Below are positions 12,661 to 26,493 of a DNA stretch of 64,000 nucleotides, in pieces (the first letter of the stretch is position 1; every line of letters starts with the position of its first letter). Source of the stretch: Stromatinia cepivora (taxonomy: Eukaryota; Ascomycota; Leotiomycetes; Helotiales; Sclerotiniaceae). Both the position numbers and the translations under genes were made by a program. Under the pieces are notes generated by a model. That model saw only the letters and a list, made by a program, of their open reading frames with translations, had not been told where the DNA came from and did not search any database. The stretch is taken from the NCBI GenBank assembly GCA_014898415.1, contig RCTD01000040.1, positions 1 through 64,000 on the forward strand, written 5' to 3'.

Positions 12661-15011
12661 AATAAAGACCTTAATATTAAAAAGCTAAGAAAATATTTTA
12701 TTGATCAAAGAAAAAGGATATCGATCTTTATATATCAAGGAATTCAATAATCTGAAATTTATATAGAACTTCAAATTATTATTGAGTTTTTTGATAAATA
12801 GAACAAATATAGTATAAAGAGCTTGATTAAATTGGATGAAATCTTTGTTGAGATTATTTATAATATATTCTTTGATAATTTCTAATTATTTTAAAGATAT
12901 TTTGTAAAACGAATTATAATATAAAGTTTATTCTTCTTTATTTTTCAATATGATTTTATAATTATAAAATCGATTAAAAGATAAGATATTTGATTTATAC
13001 TTGGAAAAGGTTTGATAATATTATCAATATTCAAATAGTATTTCAAATTTTAAATTGATTTCAGTTAATATTCAATCGAATTTCTTTCGAACTTTTGTAT
13101 TCTTAAATTCGATTAGGGCAATTAATACTTTTTCTTTTATATATCATTTATTCCATTAAAATTTATTATATTATTGAATTCTTTCAAAATAATAATAAAG
13201 AGTTTAATTTGTTCATCTTTTTTATATTCTAATTAGAATTTATTGGATTTGAATATATATAAATCAAAGACTTCGGGTGATATATAAGGGAAACATTTAT
13301 AAATCTATAATAATGATATAATTGATTAAAAAAAAAAAAATTGAATTTAAAAGGAATCGGGATTTCTTTTTTTTCAACAAGAATTTATATTGTATTTATA
13401 TTTGAAAGTTTTTATTATATATTATTAATTATAATTGATTTATTTAATTATGAATCTTTTCGATTTCAATATTTTTCGAATTGGTTATTTTATTGATTAA
13501 TATTTTGTTGAATTAATCGATCGATTTTCTGTTTGCAAAGAGATGATTAGATAACGAAAAGATTATTCGAATAGGAAATAGTATAGGATCTCTTTTTAGA
13601 TTATTCGAGATATCGATTGAAGCAATCGAATTTCGTTCGAATTTTTGATAATTAAAGTTTATTTAAAATAATATTATAATTTTCTAATTTAATAATAAAG
13701 GAAAGGATAAAAGATTATTTATAATTATCGATTATTAAATTAAAGAATATGAAATGGATAATGGTATAGTTTTGTATATTATTATATTCTTTAATTTTGA
13801 TTGAAATTTCAAATAGTATAATTCTTGATTTAAATATAGGAAATAAACAAATAAGAAATATAATATTAATAAAAACGAATCTATTTGTTTTAGAATCAAT
13901 AAATGCTTTTGATTAATAAATATAATCATTTTTCAAAAGTTGTAAGGAAAAGTAAATACTTCTTTTCCCATAAGTTTGATTAAATCAAGAAATCTTATAT
14001 CCTATATAACGCTTAGAATGGAAACAAAGTCTAAACATTTGGTTTTAAATGCTTTTCTTTTTTTAAATAGGTATTCTATATAGCTTCAATTATAACTTCT
14101 GAATTGAAGTTTTTTTCGATATCCTGATATTCTTCGAATTCTTCTGTTTCTTCTTATACCATTTCGATTTTATTGAAATTATTAATATAAGATGTCGATA
14201 TATATATTACTTCAAAAGAAGGAAAGGGTAACAAATGTTTGAAATTCGAATAATTATTAAATATAACAAAGCTGATATATCCAAAAAGAGCATTCCGAAA
14301 TGGAAACGGTTTCAAAAATATAAAGATTCTAAAATTGGAATTGTTAAAACTCTAAAAGGATTATAAGAAATTTATAATAATTATTGATTTACAAATAATT
14401 ATAAAAGCGTTTTATTCAATATAATATTGATTTCATTTTTATAATGAAATTTCATTTTGATTTATTTTAATAAATATATTTGCAAATTCTTTAATAATTT
14501 TGTAATCCTTAATAAATATTATTATTATTTATAAAAGAAAATCGGAAATCTTTTATTCGAGATTCCTAAATAAGATTTTATCCTTGATAATCTTTATTTG
14601 AATAATAAATAATCTGAACTTCCTATATTATTCTAGAAAATTATTATATTGAATTATATTAAATATAATCTATATCTTATATTGAAAACGAGTATCATCG
14701 ATTTCGATCAGATTCTAATAAATCATTGTAAATTATTCGATTAATTCGAGTATTATAAATCAAGGCATTTATATATAAAAAGTATAATAATATATTTGTA
14801 TTTTTAATTCGATTTGGTTGATTATATATATATAATATTATATTTCACTCTTAAATAATATAATATATAATTCGAATCGTTCTATAATCAATAATTACTA
14901 TAAATTAATTTTAGATTCAATATTATTGTTAAATTTAATAATAAGATTTATAGATTTTGATATATATATATCTTACTACAAACTATAATTGATATAGGAA
15001 TACAATCTTGA

Positions 15012-15305
15012 TCAATTAAATCGATTTCTTGAATAAAGGGATCCCTGATTATTATATAGATCGTTATTTCCTGAAAGGGAAAGAGAATTATCGAAAAACT
15101 TTAAATGATTAAATCGTTTAATCAAAGTTTTCTTCTTCTGATTTTGGGATCTTCGAGTTTGCTTGAATAAAGATGCCTGGGTTTCGATTAAGGGAATAAA
15201 GAAAGTTTTAGGTATTATTATTGATCTGGATACCTGTATAAATATTACTTGGAGTTTAAAAGGAAATTGCATTATTACAGAATTCATCATCATTATAGCT
15301 TTCAA
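15012..15305 (-). pseudogene. G1 gag-like fragment
   Basis: A 97-codon open stretch on the minus strand near the 5' LTR of G1, at the place where gag should be. It is rich in Ser, Asn, Gln and Lys and keeps more G/C than its surroundings. Assignment rests on position; no zinc knuckle is visible. Confidence 0.35.
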
Positions 15306-15752
15306 TTATCAATTTTCTTTTTTCAAATTTATAATCATTATATAGAGATTTTATAGTTGTAATGATAATTCGGAAGGAACAATTGAATTGTTAGGAGTAT
15401 TGATTTCATATACTGGAATCTTCTTTTATTAGTCTTTTTTCTTTCAATAATAACGTTATTCAATTCTATATTTATATTTTCTTTGAAGGATTATTGAAAT
15501 AATTAAAGAGAAAAAGAGGATTCCTTAGAATATGTTTTTGAAGATTCAGAATATACAGGAGAAGGAGTTTATTGTATTATAAAAGTAATGATATACTTTT
15601 AAAGGGGTTTATCTTTATCGATTAAATCGAAATAGATCTTTTTCTTTTAGATATAAGATTTGTAAAAGTTCATCTAAGAAGGTATTATTAAAGTAAGATA
15701 TTATTTGAAAGATTATCAGATGGTTGAATACTTGTAAATGAATTGTAAATAA

Positions 15753-16034
15753 TATGATATACAAAAGTTATAATAAAGTTGAATAAATAAGATCAATTAT
15801 ATTCTTTAGAATCTATAATTGAAAAACTATAGTTTGTAAGGAACAACTAGATATATATATACAAATATCTATTTGTGGATTGTGAAATTATATATATATA
15901 TTATTAGGGTTATTATTTTATTATATTAAATTGTATGATTCGTAATGTATATATATAGATGATCAGCTCATAAATTGATATAGGAGATAAGGGGTATCAT
16001 ATGGTTAGCCTCCTGTGGTTCACGATTCATGACA
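15753..16034 (-). repeat. 5' LTR of G1
   Basis: 282-bp partner of 8974-9255. The right end keeps the intact TTCATGACA terminus, followed directly by the GATTC target duplication. Confidence 0.88.
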
Positions 16035-16278
16035 GATTCTTAATATTAAGTATAATTATGTTGTTAATATAAAATCATTAAAATAAATCTTTTTTATTAT
16101 TCTTCGATTTTTTCTTTATTGATTTATTTTAAATTTTTTATTAATTTTATTCTTTTTAGATTCAATAATTTTATATATTCTTATATAACAAATACTTTCC
16201 CGTCGATATTAATATTCTTATTGATATAATTAAATATAAATAAATATTTATTTATTACTTTAAAATATATTTTATTGA

Positions 16279-16532
16279 TTATATTATATTATATTATATT
16301 ATATTATATTATATTATATTATATTATATTATATTATATTATATTATATTATATTATATTATATTATATTATATTATATTATATTATATTATATTATATT
16401 ATATTATATTATATTATATTATATTATATTATATTATATTATATTATATTATATTATATTATATTATATTATATTATATTATATTATATTATATTATATT
16501 ATATTATATTATATTATTATATTATATTATAT
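16279..16532. repeat. (ATATT)n pentanucleotide array, left half
   Basis: About 50 nearly perfect copies of ATATT, with one small phase break near 16515. The array ends exactly at the copia LTR. With 22021-22252 it forms one array split by the copia insertion. Confidence 0.95.
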
Positions 16533-16698
16533 TGTTAACTTTTGGTACAGGAAGTAGTAGTATTATTGATTATATAGGTTGAACCAAGGATCTATAATTC
16601 TAGTAGGAGTAGAATTGAGGTTATCCCCAAATATGGTTTGTATATCATTGTAATCTCATAATCTTAATTCTAATCCTATGATAATCTCATTTCTAATA
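16533..16698 (-). repeat. 3' LTR of copia element
   Basis: 166 bp, aligns without gaps to 21855-22020; differences are mostly transitions. On the plus strand it begins TGTTAACTTTTGG and ends TTTCTAATA. Confidence 0.88.
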
Positions 16699-17690
16699 CT
16701 TTCCTATTGAGAATATCCTATTCGATTCTTTTAAACTACTAATCCTAATATTTTTTTGAATCTTTTGAAAGCAATCTTTGTATAAGATTTCGTTATTTCG
16801 TTGACAATTATATTATATATATTGATATAACTAATAGCGATTTTCTTCTTTTCTGTTAAATCTTTAATAAAATGATAATTGATATTTATATATTTGGATT
16901 ATTTATATAAATATAAATTCTTGATTAAAATTAAAATATCTTGATTATTATTAAGCATTTGAATTGTATCTCTATTCTTTTTAATATAATTTAATCTGAA
17001 TAGATTTTTAAATATTTGTACAATTCATCTTTTTTATTTGGTGAATATTATTATTGTAATATATTCTGATTTTACATTAAAGGTAATTATAAACATTTGT
17101 TTTTTGTTAACCCACGATATAGGGCCTCCATAGAATATCACAACTCCCTCTGAAACACTTTTCCGGTTATATTTGTTATTAACCCAATCTGTATCTATAT
17201 ATACTTTTATTGTATTATCAGGTATATTATATTCTTTACAAATATCAGATTATATTCCCTTTGATCCGAACTATAATTTCTGTTTGATTATTGATCGTAG
17301 ATATCGTATCAGATTCTTCAAAACTATAATATAATGTTTTATTAGTTTTATTATAAATTGTAAAAATCTTTTAACTAAGAATACTATATCTAATCGAATA
17401 TATACTATTGAATGAATCACATTTCCTATTCGTTATTGATATTCGTTTATATCTGTTAATTCATCGTTATCGATTATTGATCGGAAATGGGTATAATCCA
17501 TTATTGATAGTTTCTTGGTTTAATATTATTCATATATAATATTATATTTGATTAATATAATATCGAGATATTCTTTTTGATCTATAATTAATATATATAC
17601 TTTTCTATTACAAATGATTCTAATATTTAAGATCTTACTAATCTTCTTTAGATTCTTGGTATTAAAATGGGCTGATAGCTTTTCATCGAA

Positions 17691-18002
17691 TCAAATAATT
17701 TGTGATAATATATATAATATAATAATGATATCATCGATATATACTAATAATATTATATCATAGTCTTTGAATGTATACAGATATGAATTTGTTAAACTTT
17801 GTACAAAATCTATATCTAAAAGCTTTTTCTTTAATAATAAACTCCAATCCCTTTCAATTTGCTTTAAATTATATAGATTTTGTAAGATTTGTAATATATA
17901 TCCCTTTTTGATTTTGATATTTTGGAATAATTTGAGATAAATCTTTTCCTTCAAATATAATTCAATAAAGATATTTTTGATATCGAAATATAAATATTCC
18001 AA
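17691..18002 (-). pseudogene. Copia reverse transcriptase fragment
   Basis: A 103-codon uninterrupted stretch of copia-type RT. It shows FDIKNIFIELYLKEKIYL (family: DVKNAFLxGxLxExIYM), then LYNLKQIERDW (family: LYGLKQAPRxW), then LVYIDDIIII with an intact YxDD box at about 17730-17741. RIP has softened it, but the catalytic Asp pair survives. Flanking pol sequence is broken. Confidence 0.85.
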
Positions 18003-18821
18003 ATTTTCTTTTATAATAATAATTAGGAATAGTTTGAATATATTTAATTTTATTGTTGATATAAATGTTTTGTTATAATTCTTTTCTAATATTTAATTAA
18101 ATCTTCGAATTATTAATCTTATTTTGAATTGTTTTATTTTGTTATTTTTGATCTTAATTATAAATATTTATTTCGTCGAAATCAGATTACTTCTTTTAAG
18201 GAATATATATTCTTTTTAAATATTATTTTGAATCAAAGATATGATTTCTTTTTGAATGGTTTCCTTTTATTTTTCAAAATATTTTTGATTCGATATTGTT
18301 TCTTTATAAATTCTTGATATTTTGATTCCCAGAACTTTTTTAATTGGATATATTATATTTTCTGTATTATCTATATTTATCAACAAAATTATAAAATCTG
18401 AAACAATCTTATTTTTGATATAAAGGTTTATTTTGTAAATAGTTGGGATTGTAATTATAATATATTCTATATTTTCTTAGATTTTGGTTTATATAGATAT
18501 TATAATCAATATTTTTATAATCTTATTTTCTTATTCTTTTTCAGGATTTTATTTTATATTTCTTTTTCGTTTTTGTATTAGATATTTTAGGGGTTCATTT
18601 TCAAAATCCATTTCATTCTTTTATTCAATCTCAAATGATTATAGATTTATTTTGCTTTTTGATTTTACTGAAATAGATTTATTAATAAAATTTAAAATAA
18701 TTTTAAATTTTACTTTTAATACAGATTCAGGGTTTACAAAAGTTGATTTTTGGACTGTACCCTTTGAAATGATAAATTCGATATTTAAAATATCCTTGAA
18801 AAAAGATTCTTGATTTATTTT

Positions 18822-19175
18822 TTAGATATTGTTATTTTTATCTTTATTATATATTAATATTGATATATCTAATTTATTTGATTTCAATTCGATAATTAAA
18901 ATGTTTGATATAATTATTGAATTTAATATAATATTTATTGAAAAGAATATTTGGAATAAAGATAATATAAATATTATATTTGATATTGAGGATAAAGAAG
19001 ATACTTTGTTTATTATCAATCTACTATAAAGTTTTCGATTTAACTTTATATTCTTTATTCTTTGTAAATCTAATTTATAATTTTTTAATTTAAAATCCAA
19101 ATCTCTTTTTCGATGAAATTCATTTATGATTATTCTATTTGATCGAAATATATAATTTAATTTTGAAGAATACAT
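18822..19175 (-). pseudogene. Copia integrase C-terminal fragment
   Basis: A 117-codon stretch upstream of the RT, starting YSSKLNYIFRSNRIIINE. It resembles the GYSS..N.Y.....IIxxRDV segment that ends copia integrases. The position between integrase core and RT agrees. Confidence 0.6.
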
Positions 19176-20961
19176 TTTGATATATTTATTTATAATTTTT
19201 GAATATTCTAAAAATATATCGATTTTCGAAATATCCTACAATTTATTGTATCTTTATTCTTTCGGAATAATCTTGAGATTAATATAAATATAATATTTGC
19301 TCCCCTAAACTTTATATATTTCTATATCTAATATTATATTTATAAAAACTTTTATAAAAGATTAATCTATTTTATTCATATCAGAACCAATATTAATATG
19401 ATTTTTAATATAAACATTATACTTTATAATTTTGTTCCAAAATTCTAATAATAATCCAGTTTCTTTTAATATTGCTTTTATATCTATCTTTATAATTCTT
19501 ATATTCTATTTTATAAATTCGTTTTAATATAAAAAAATAATTATTATAATTTCGGATTATATATCTAATAATTATTTACAAATAATTTATAAGAGTTCTA
19601 ATACATTATTAATCCTGATTATAATGATCTTTTTTTTAATAATTAATTCTATTTTCTTTTTCTAAGTTTTTAATATTTAAATTGTATTATCTTTTTGTTT
19701 AAATAGTATAATCCAATTTCTTTTTGTATAATTATTAATGATCAATATAAAATAACAATTCCTTCGAATCGATTTTAGGAATAGTTTTGTAATATCGAAA
19801 TGTATAAATTCGAATCTTTTTGATTTATATAAATTCAATTATTTTGAAATATAATTAATCATTTTGATGAATATATATACTTTACAGATATTTAATTCAA
19901 TTGGGACCTTTATTGATTTAATTATATTGGATACCTTATATAAATTCTTGATCTTATCTAAATCTAAATGATTAAATTTTTGATATTATAATAGATATCT
20001 CTTTTTCTTTTTGAATATTAATTCATTATCGATATTTTTGGTGTCATCGATTATCTTTAAAGAAAAGCCTTTTTCTTGATCATTTTGATATATATTAGAA
20101 TAGAAAGTTATATCCTTATATCCTTTAATTATATATAAAACCATATATATTCTGTTTTATATTCTAATACAAATAACTTTCTTATTATCCTTTTTGAAAT
20201 ATATATAATGAAAATTGAATTCCCTTTATAGTTTTGTTTCACAAATTCTTTTTCTTGATAACAAGTTTATTCTTAATTTTGATATATATAATATATTTGA
20301 AAATAATATTTTAAAAACCATTTTCATATATTATATTCATTAAACCCTAATAACAATAATATATCATTCCCCTATCAATCTTTATCCTTTATTTGATAAT
20401 AGATTCTATTAATCTAAATAATAAAGATTGATTAAATATATATAAAAAAGCATTTATATTAATATATTATTTGTTAAGAGAAGCTTTATTAATAATTTCT
20501 TTTATCAAATTATAATCTTTCTTTATTATATCCTTAATATCAGAATTTGATTTAAAGATATTATTAATAGAATATATTTAGTTTTTCTTATTGAAATAAA
20601 CCTTCTTTGAATTCGATAATCCTTTTTTCTTTTAATAATAAAAATAATTATAAAGAAATTTGTTGATTCATATTAAATATAGATAATCTCATATATAATG
20701 ATCTTTCCTTTAATATAAATCACAAATATTATTTGGGATCTCAAAATTTGATTTTTGATATCGAAAAGTATACCTAGATCCTTTTACAATTTGTATTAAT
20801 TCTGATCTATCTTTAAAACGAAATTCCTTAATCTATAAATACTTGATCTTATCATTGATATTAAAACTGATTTGGATATCCAATATATCTATTATTCCTT
20901 AATAATCAATTAAAAGATTATATATTAAAATCAAAAACAAAATAATATCTTGATATACTAA

Positions 20962-21252
20962 TTAATAACTTTCGTTTGTAACTTCTAATTTCCTTTTGTA
21001 CTCTTTTAGTTTATCCCAAATTTCGATAATGATTATATCAGGATAAATATTGAATTGAAATTTGAAGTTCTGAATTATCATTATATATATATTGATTATA
21101 ATTATACTGATTCTAATATATTTTGATTTAAAGTATCTCCAGAGTATATATACTATTAAATATTCATCGATAAAAGTTTCATCGTTATTATTAAGTATTG
21201 TATAAATATATAATAATGTATTCATTTCGTCCTTTAAATATTCCGATTTCAA
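20962..21252 (-). pseudogene. Possible copia gag fragment
   Basis: A 96-codon open stretch close to the 5' LTR, with Trp-containing segments such as IEIWDKLKEY that are typical of copia gag (the W..L...Y pattern). Family assignment is by position and weak motif only. Confidence 0.4.
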
Positions 21253-21854
21253 TTCGATATTATAATATACACGGCCATTGATCTTATAAACAAATGCTAT
21301 ATTGGGTCCTGTAATCTATATATATTCATTTAATATTTGATCAATTATATAAAACCATTCTTTCCTTTTCAATTATATCTTCGTTTATTTGAATCATTAT
21401 TCATAATTATTTTGATTAAGTTTCGAAGGGTTGTTTGATTCCGATATTGTGAAGGTTTCTTATTATTTAATAGATATCGAAAATAATCTTCAGATTTTTA
21501 AAATAATCTTAAAAAAAAAAAAATATATAGCAAATAAATTCAGGATAATAAAAAAATATAAAAATAAAACAATAAGAAAATTTATAAAATTATATTATAA
21601 TATGTTTTCTTGTAACTATACAAACTTGCTCTTCGCCTTTGTTATAATTCTGTATCAGTATTATACAGATTGCTCTCCGTTTTGGCCTGTAATATTATGA
21701 ATTATAAACTGTATTATCATATTTCAACTCTGCTTTGATAGCATTATATAAAAACTCTCTGATTTTCACTTTATTCCATCCTTATTAGCTATACTAATCC
21801 TTTCTCGATTTGCTTTGCTTTTTAATCACTATTATACAATCGGATTTTATAATC

Positions 21855-22020
21855 TGTTAATTTTTGATATAGAAAGTAATAATATTATTGATTATATAGA
21901 TTGAATTAAGGATCTATAATTCTAAGAGGAGTAGAATTGAAATTATCCCCAAATATGGTTTGTGCACCATTATGGTCTCGTGACCTCAATTCTAATCCTA
22001 TGATGGCCTCATTTCCAACA
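21855..22020 (-). repeat. 5' LTR of copia element
   Basis: 166-bp partner of 16533-16698. The right terminus keeps CCAACA, so on the minus strand the element begins TGTTGG. Confidence 0.88.
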
Positions 22021-22252
22021 TATATTATATTATATTATATTATATTATATTATATTATATTATATTATATTATATTATATTATATTATATTATATTATAT
22101 TATATTATATTATATTATATTATATTATATTATATTATATTATATTATATTATATTATATTATATTATATTATATTATATTATATTATATTATATTATAT
22201 TATATTATATTATATTATATTATATTATATTATATTATATTATATTATATTA
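22021..22252. repeat. (ATATT)n pentanucleotide array, right half
   Basis: About 46 perfect copies of the same pentamer as at 16279-16532, in register across the copia insertion. The apparent open frame through it is a repeat artefact. The array contains no C or G and so cannot be changed by RIP. Confidence 0.95.
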
Positions 22253-25200
22253 TAAATGGACTTTATTAAGGATAATAATAATACCCAATTATTTTATTTT
22301 TAATTAATATAATAAATAATATAATAAATCAAATTATGATTTTATTATTTTGGTTATTTAATAATTTATAAATAAAGTCTTTATTAATTTGGATAACATT
22401 ATTATTTTATTAATTGGAATATATTAAATAAACTTTATAAATCTATTAATAATAATAAAAACAATATTATATATATATTTATTTATCTTTGAAAAAAATA
22501 AATTTATAATAAAATCCATTATTATTTCTTTTTAAAAATTAATAATATTTTATAATTATTTATTAACAAATAATATATATTCATATATACTTTTTTATAT
22601 CTTTTATTATATTAAATCAGAAATACTTGTTTTTCAAAATCTTTTATATTTTCTTAATACCTTAATAATCTTTTATAAGATTATTATAATGAATCTTTAA
22701 GATTTTGATTTGTATAATTCTATTTAACAATATAAAGATATATTTATTATAAATCAATAAATCATGAATATTGATTTTTCAAAATATAATATCTTCAACA
22801 AAATCATATCCTTGTTTTAGATATTATCTATTCTTTATAAAATTATTATTTCTTTGAAACTATAACAAAGTATTTCTTATCAATTTTAATATTAATTTAA
22901 ATATTATTTTATTATTAATTAATATTTTAATTATCCAATATAATATCGATTATTTGTAATCAGTTTCTATTAACAATCTAATAGAATCGTTCAAAGACAA
23001 ATTACATCCCTTTTTTTGAAAAATACGAATAATATTTTATAAAGATTTTATTTTTTTAATAAAGAAATAAAAGATTATAATTATTATCATTATACATTTT
23101 AATTTATTCTATAAGATAAATAATATTTCATTGATATTATTTTTATTCTTAATATAATTAGATCGTTTTGATAGATTATTAATAGAATTTAATTTTCCCA
23201 ATTGATATATAATAATAAAATTTTAAATTATTAAGATTTTGGTTTAATATATCTATTAATTATTAAATACTTTTGTATTTATAAAATATTAAAGATTATT
23301 ATAATCTATTTTTATTATAATAATATATTAATTATTTATAATATAATATCATTATTGAACAAAGATTATATATATAAAATACTTTTATTCAATAAAGATA
23401 AATTTTCTCAAATAGAAAGCAATAGAATACTAATATACTATTACAGAATTATTATTATTCTTTGAAAATAATTGTAAAAATATATAGTTTAAAACAAATT
23501 CAGAAATATTTGTTTCCAAAAATATATAAAGGAATAAATCAAAGTATCGGAATAATAATACTATAATAAAAGCTTTTTTCAAGATATCGAAAAATTCTTA
23601 AGTTTTATTTATTCATTTAAATTTTAATATAGCTTTTCTTTTCTTAATATTTTGTAATAGATTAATTAGTTTATAAATTATTCGTATATATATAACGATA
23701 AATCAACGATAAAAGTTTACGAAATTCAGAAAAACTTGGATTTCATGAATAAATATCGATAATGATTATTCGATGGTGGTCTTGGTTCTGTTAAACTTTA
23801 TAATGATATTCTTATTGAAGATAATAAAATTTAGGAATTCCATTTTTTATATATAAAATATATATTTTTTAAATTTTGTACAGAATTTATATTTTAAAAA
23901 TCGAATAAGTATTTTGTATGTGAATATTGATAATATAAATCTTTTTATTTTTGAAATAAATAAAAATATTATTTAAATATATAATATAAATATTATTAAT
24001 CAATCTAATGAATATCTAATTGATATATATTTGAAACATTATAAAAATATTGATTAATCTAAACAATATAATCAGATATTCAAATTGATTATAATATATA
24101 TAGAATACTATCTGTTATTCATTGCTTTTGTATATATATTCGATAATAGATATTCTTGAAATCAAGTTTTATAAAGCATATATTTTATTATAAACGATTT
24201 AAAAATTCGTTAATTAAAAATAATAATATCTGATCTTTTTTTATAATATAATTAAAATTCTAATAATCGATATATAATCAATAACCGATATCTTTTTTTG
24301 AAATAAATATAATCGAAGTATTAATGAAACTAATTGAATAACGAATCCAATTCTTTTTTTAATATTCATCGAAATACTTTTAAAGAATAATTAAATTTTT
24401 TTTCAAAAAGATATGAATAAATCTTCAAAAGAATATAATATTAGATTCTAGATTTATATAATATTCTATTAAATGATAATCGGAAAGTAAATTACTTTTG
24501 TTTTCGAAGAAAGTTTTTTATATTTTTTGTATTCTAAAAGTATTATCAAAAGTATTAAAACAAGAATTCATCGAATCTTTAATAAGAATTAAATAAAATA
24601 TCAATCTTTTGATAATAGAATATATATTATAATTTCAGTTTTTATATTCTGATATAATTCTTTAACAATAACAATTTCTAAATCCTTTAATATAAATCGA
24701 AAATAAAATAATATAGATTTTAAAATTTATTTCGATAATTAATATAATATATCCCTTTTTTTGAGGATCCAAAATTATAAAAATAATTGGAATTATTATT
24801 AGATTTAATTGTTTTCCAGATTATTCAATTTTAGAGAATATATGAAATAGCGATTAATTATATAAATCCTTTTACAATTTATATAAATATTAAGATTAAT
24901 ATATATAACAAAAATAATATCCTAAATATTGATAATAGAAATAAATGAATTCTTTTTATTAATATTTATCCAAAATATTTTATTTGTTTTTCTTTTTGAA
25001 AAGATTTGGAATAGAATAATTAAGATTACTTATTGAATCCCGATATATTATTATATTATTATTTAAATTATATATAAAAAATTTAATAGGGATCTTAATT
25101 TGATTATATTGAATTGTTTCTTTATTTTCGTTGGTAAAATAATTCAATAATATCTATTTATCAATATATTTTATTTATGTTTTCCAAATGGTAAATCTAT

Positions 25201-26066
25201 TTTATTAATTCATTTCTAATTTTCGATTATTGAAATGATTCGGAAATTCTTTTTGTAATATATAAAAGGAATTTTGATAAAAGATATTCTTTCCGAATAT
25301 TCTTTATTTTTGTTTCGATTTTCTTTTTCAAATTATCAAAATATATTATAAAATCATTTATATTTTAATATTTGATATAAATAATATATTAAATAATGAA
25401 TCATTATCGGTTATTTTTATTTAAAATAAAGTTATATATATATTCTTTGAATTATCTTTATAATATACAAATGTTATTTGTTTTTTTATATTATTATTGA
25501 ATTATTAATAATCGTTTTTGAAAGTATTAAATAATATAATTTATTTTCTTTTGATCGATTAGAAAATAATACTTATTGTTATTTCGAAATATAAATTCCA
25601 TTTGAAAAAAAAAGTTTCTTGCTTTTATTATATTAGAATTTTTATAAAATAAAAGGTTTTGAAGCTTTGAAGATTTCCTTTAAAAAACAGGAATATTGTT
25701 AAGCATTATTATTATTCTATTAAAATTCATTATTGAAGGATTTATATTCTTTTTTTATATAAAACAAATAAAGATCTCTTTGATTTGCTATCGATTTACT
25801 GTTTTGAAAACTTCGAATCCTTTTTGTATATTTTAAATTATTATATTAATTCTATTTCGAATTAAATAATAAATTAATAATTAAATATAAATATATTATT
25901 ATTAATTCCATTTTTACTTTTAAAATTATCCTCAATTTAATTTTAAAAAATACTTCGATTAATCGAAGGATTCAGAATTCTTTTTATTCTAATTATTATA
26001 ATTTTAATAATATATTAAGAATAACCAATTGATAAATTGTTTCTCAAAAAAGCAAATAAAAAGAAT
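22253..26066 (-). pseudogene. R1 gag-pol remains (RT and integrase readable)
   Basis: Minus strand. At about 24088-23965 the translation runs QFEYLIILFRLINIF, then a stop, then IIYLNNIFIYF, the FEYLVMPFGLTNAP...VYLDDILIYS block of Ty3 reverse transcriptase with RIP changes. At about 22530-22370 IIMDFI...FIIINRFIKF...YIPINK matches the integrase core segment SMDFI...VxVDRFTKM...IPTNK. The frame is cut at 22252 by the ATATT array. The part from about 24900 to 26066 should be gag and is unreadable. Confidence 0.75.
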
Positions 26067-26332
26067 TATAAAAATTATAAATAGTAAAGAATCAATCAAT
26101 TTCAATTTAATTATAAAACTTTTCATTATTTATTTTATAAAAGAAATTATTTTCTTTTTCAACTTAATTGATAAATAATATCAGAATAATGATTCCTATT
26201 ATCAATATACTATATAAAAAAAGTTTGTTTAAATTCTGAAAATAACAAAATAGTATACTGTTATTTTTATACTTGAATTCTATTCATGAATCGCATTTAT
26301 CTAATCCTAAATCAAGATTGATGATTGTAATA
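26067..26332 (-). repeat. 5' LTR of R1
   Basis: 266 bp, full-length match to 5819-6084. The sequence to its left shares the primer-binding-side region with the R2 LTR copy at 40832, as expected for two 5' LTRs. Confidence 0.8.
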
Positions 26333-26493
26333 TCGATTTAATATATTTGTCAATTATTAAATACTTTTGTATTTATAAAATATTAGAGATTATTATAATC
26401 TATTTTGATTATAATAGTATATCAATTATTTATAATATAATATTATTATTGAACGAAGATTATATATATAATTAATAATTCTTGATTATATAT

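Larger units (their letters stand above)
8974..16034 (-). mobile_element. Ty3/gypsy retrotransposon G1 with GATTC target duplication
   Basis: 7,061-bp element with two 282-bp LTRs (8974-9255 and 15753-16034) flanked by identical 5-bp GATTC copies (8969-8973 and 16035-16039). LTR differences are nearly all transitions. Orientation is minus: a purine tract (GAAAAAGGGAA on the minus strand) abuts the left LTR as a polypurine tract should, and pol sequence reads on the minus strand (RT and RNase H-like about 11980-12660). A gag-like stretch lies near 15012-15305. It is inserted in R1, so it is younger than R1. All frames are broken. Confidence 0.88.
16533..22020 (-). mobile_element. Ty1/copia retrotransposon with TATAT target duplication
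   Basis: 5,488-bp element with two 166-bp LTRs (16533-16698 and 21855-22020) and 5-bp TATAT on both sides (16528-16532 and 22021-22025; low complexity, so weaker evidence than usual). On the minus strand the LTRs run TGTTGGAAATGAG...TTAACA. A purine stretch next to the left LTR suits the polypurine tract of a minus-oriented element. Integrase-end and reverse-transcriptase sequence occur in copia order (integrase before RT). It sits inside an (ATATT)n array within the R1 integrase. Confidence 0.88.
5819..26332 (-). mobile_element. Ty3/gypsy chromovirus R1, nested and RIPed
   Basis: A minus-strand LTR retrotransposon of about 7.5 kb once the nested elements at 8974-16034 and 16279-22252 are removed. 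It is bounded by two 266-bp LTRs (5819-6084 and 26067-26332). Reading leftward, reverse-transcriptase sequence (about 23700-24130), RNase H-like sequence, integrase core (about 22370-22530) and a chromodomain (about 8690-8795) appear in the order expected for a chromovirus. The catalytic YLDD reads YLNN and many codons are stops, fitting RIP. No matching target-site duplication is seen outside the LTRs, so one end may have been rearranged. The element is dead. Confidence 0.8.

Noticed and set aside
16275..16538. 87-codon open frame of repeating Tyr/Ile
   Set aside because: It is the (ATATT)n array read as codons; the same applies to 21937-22269.
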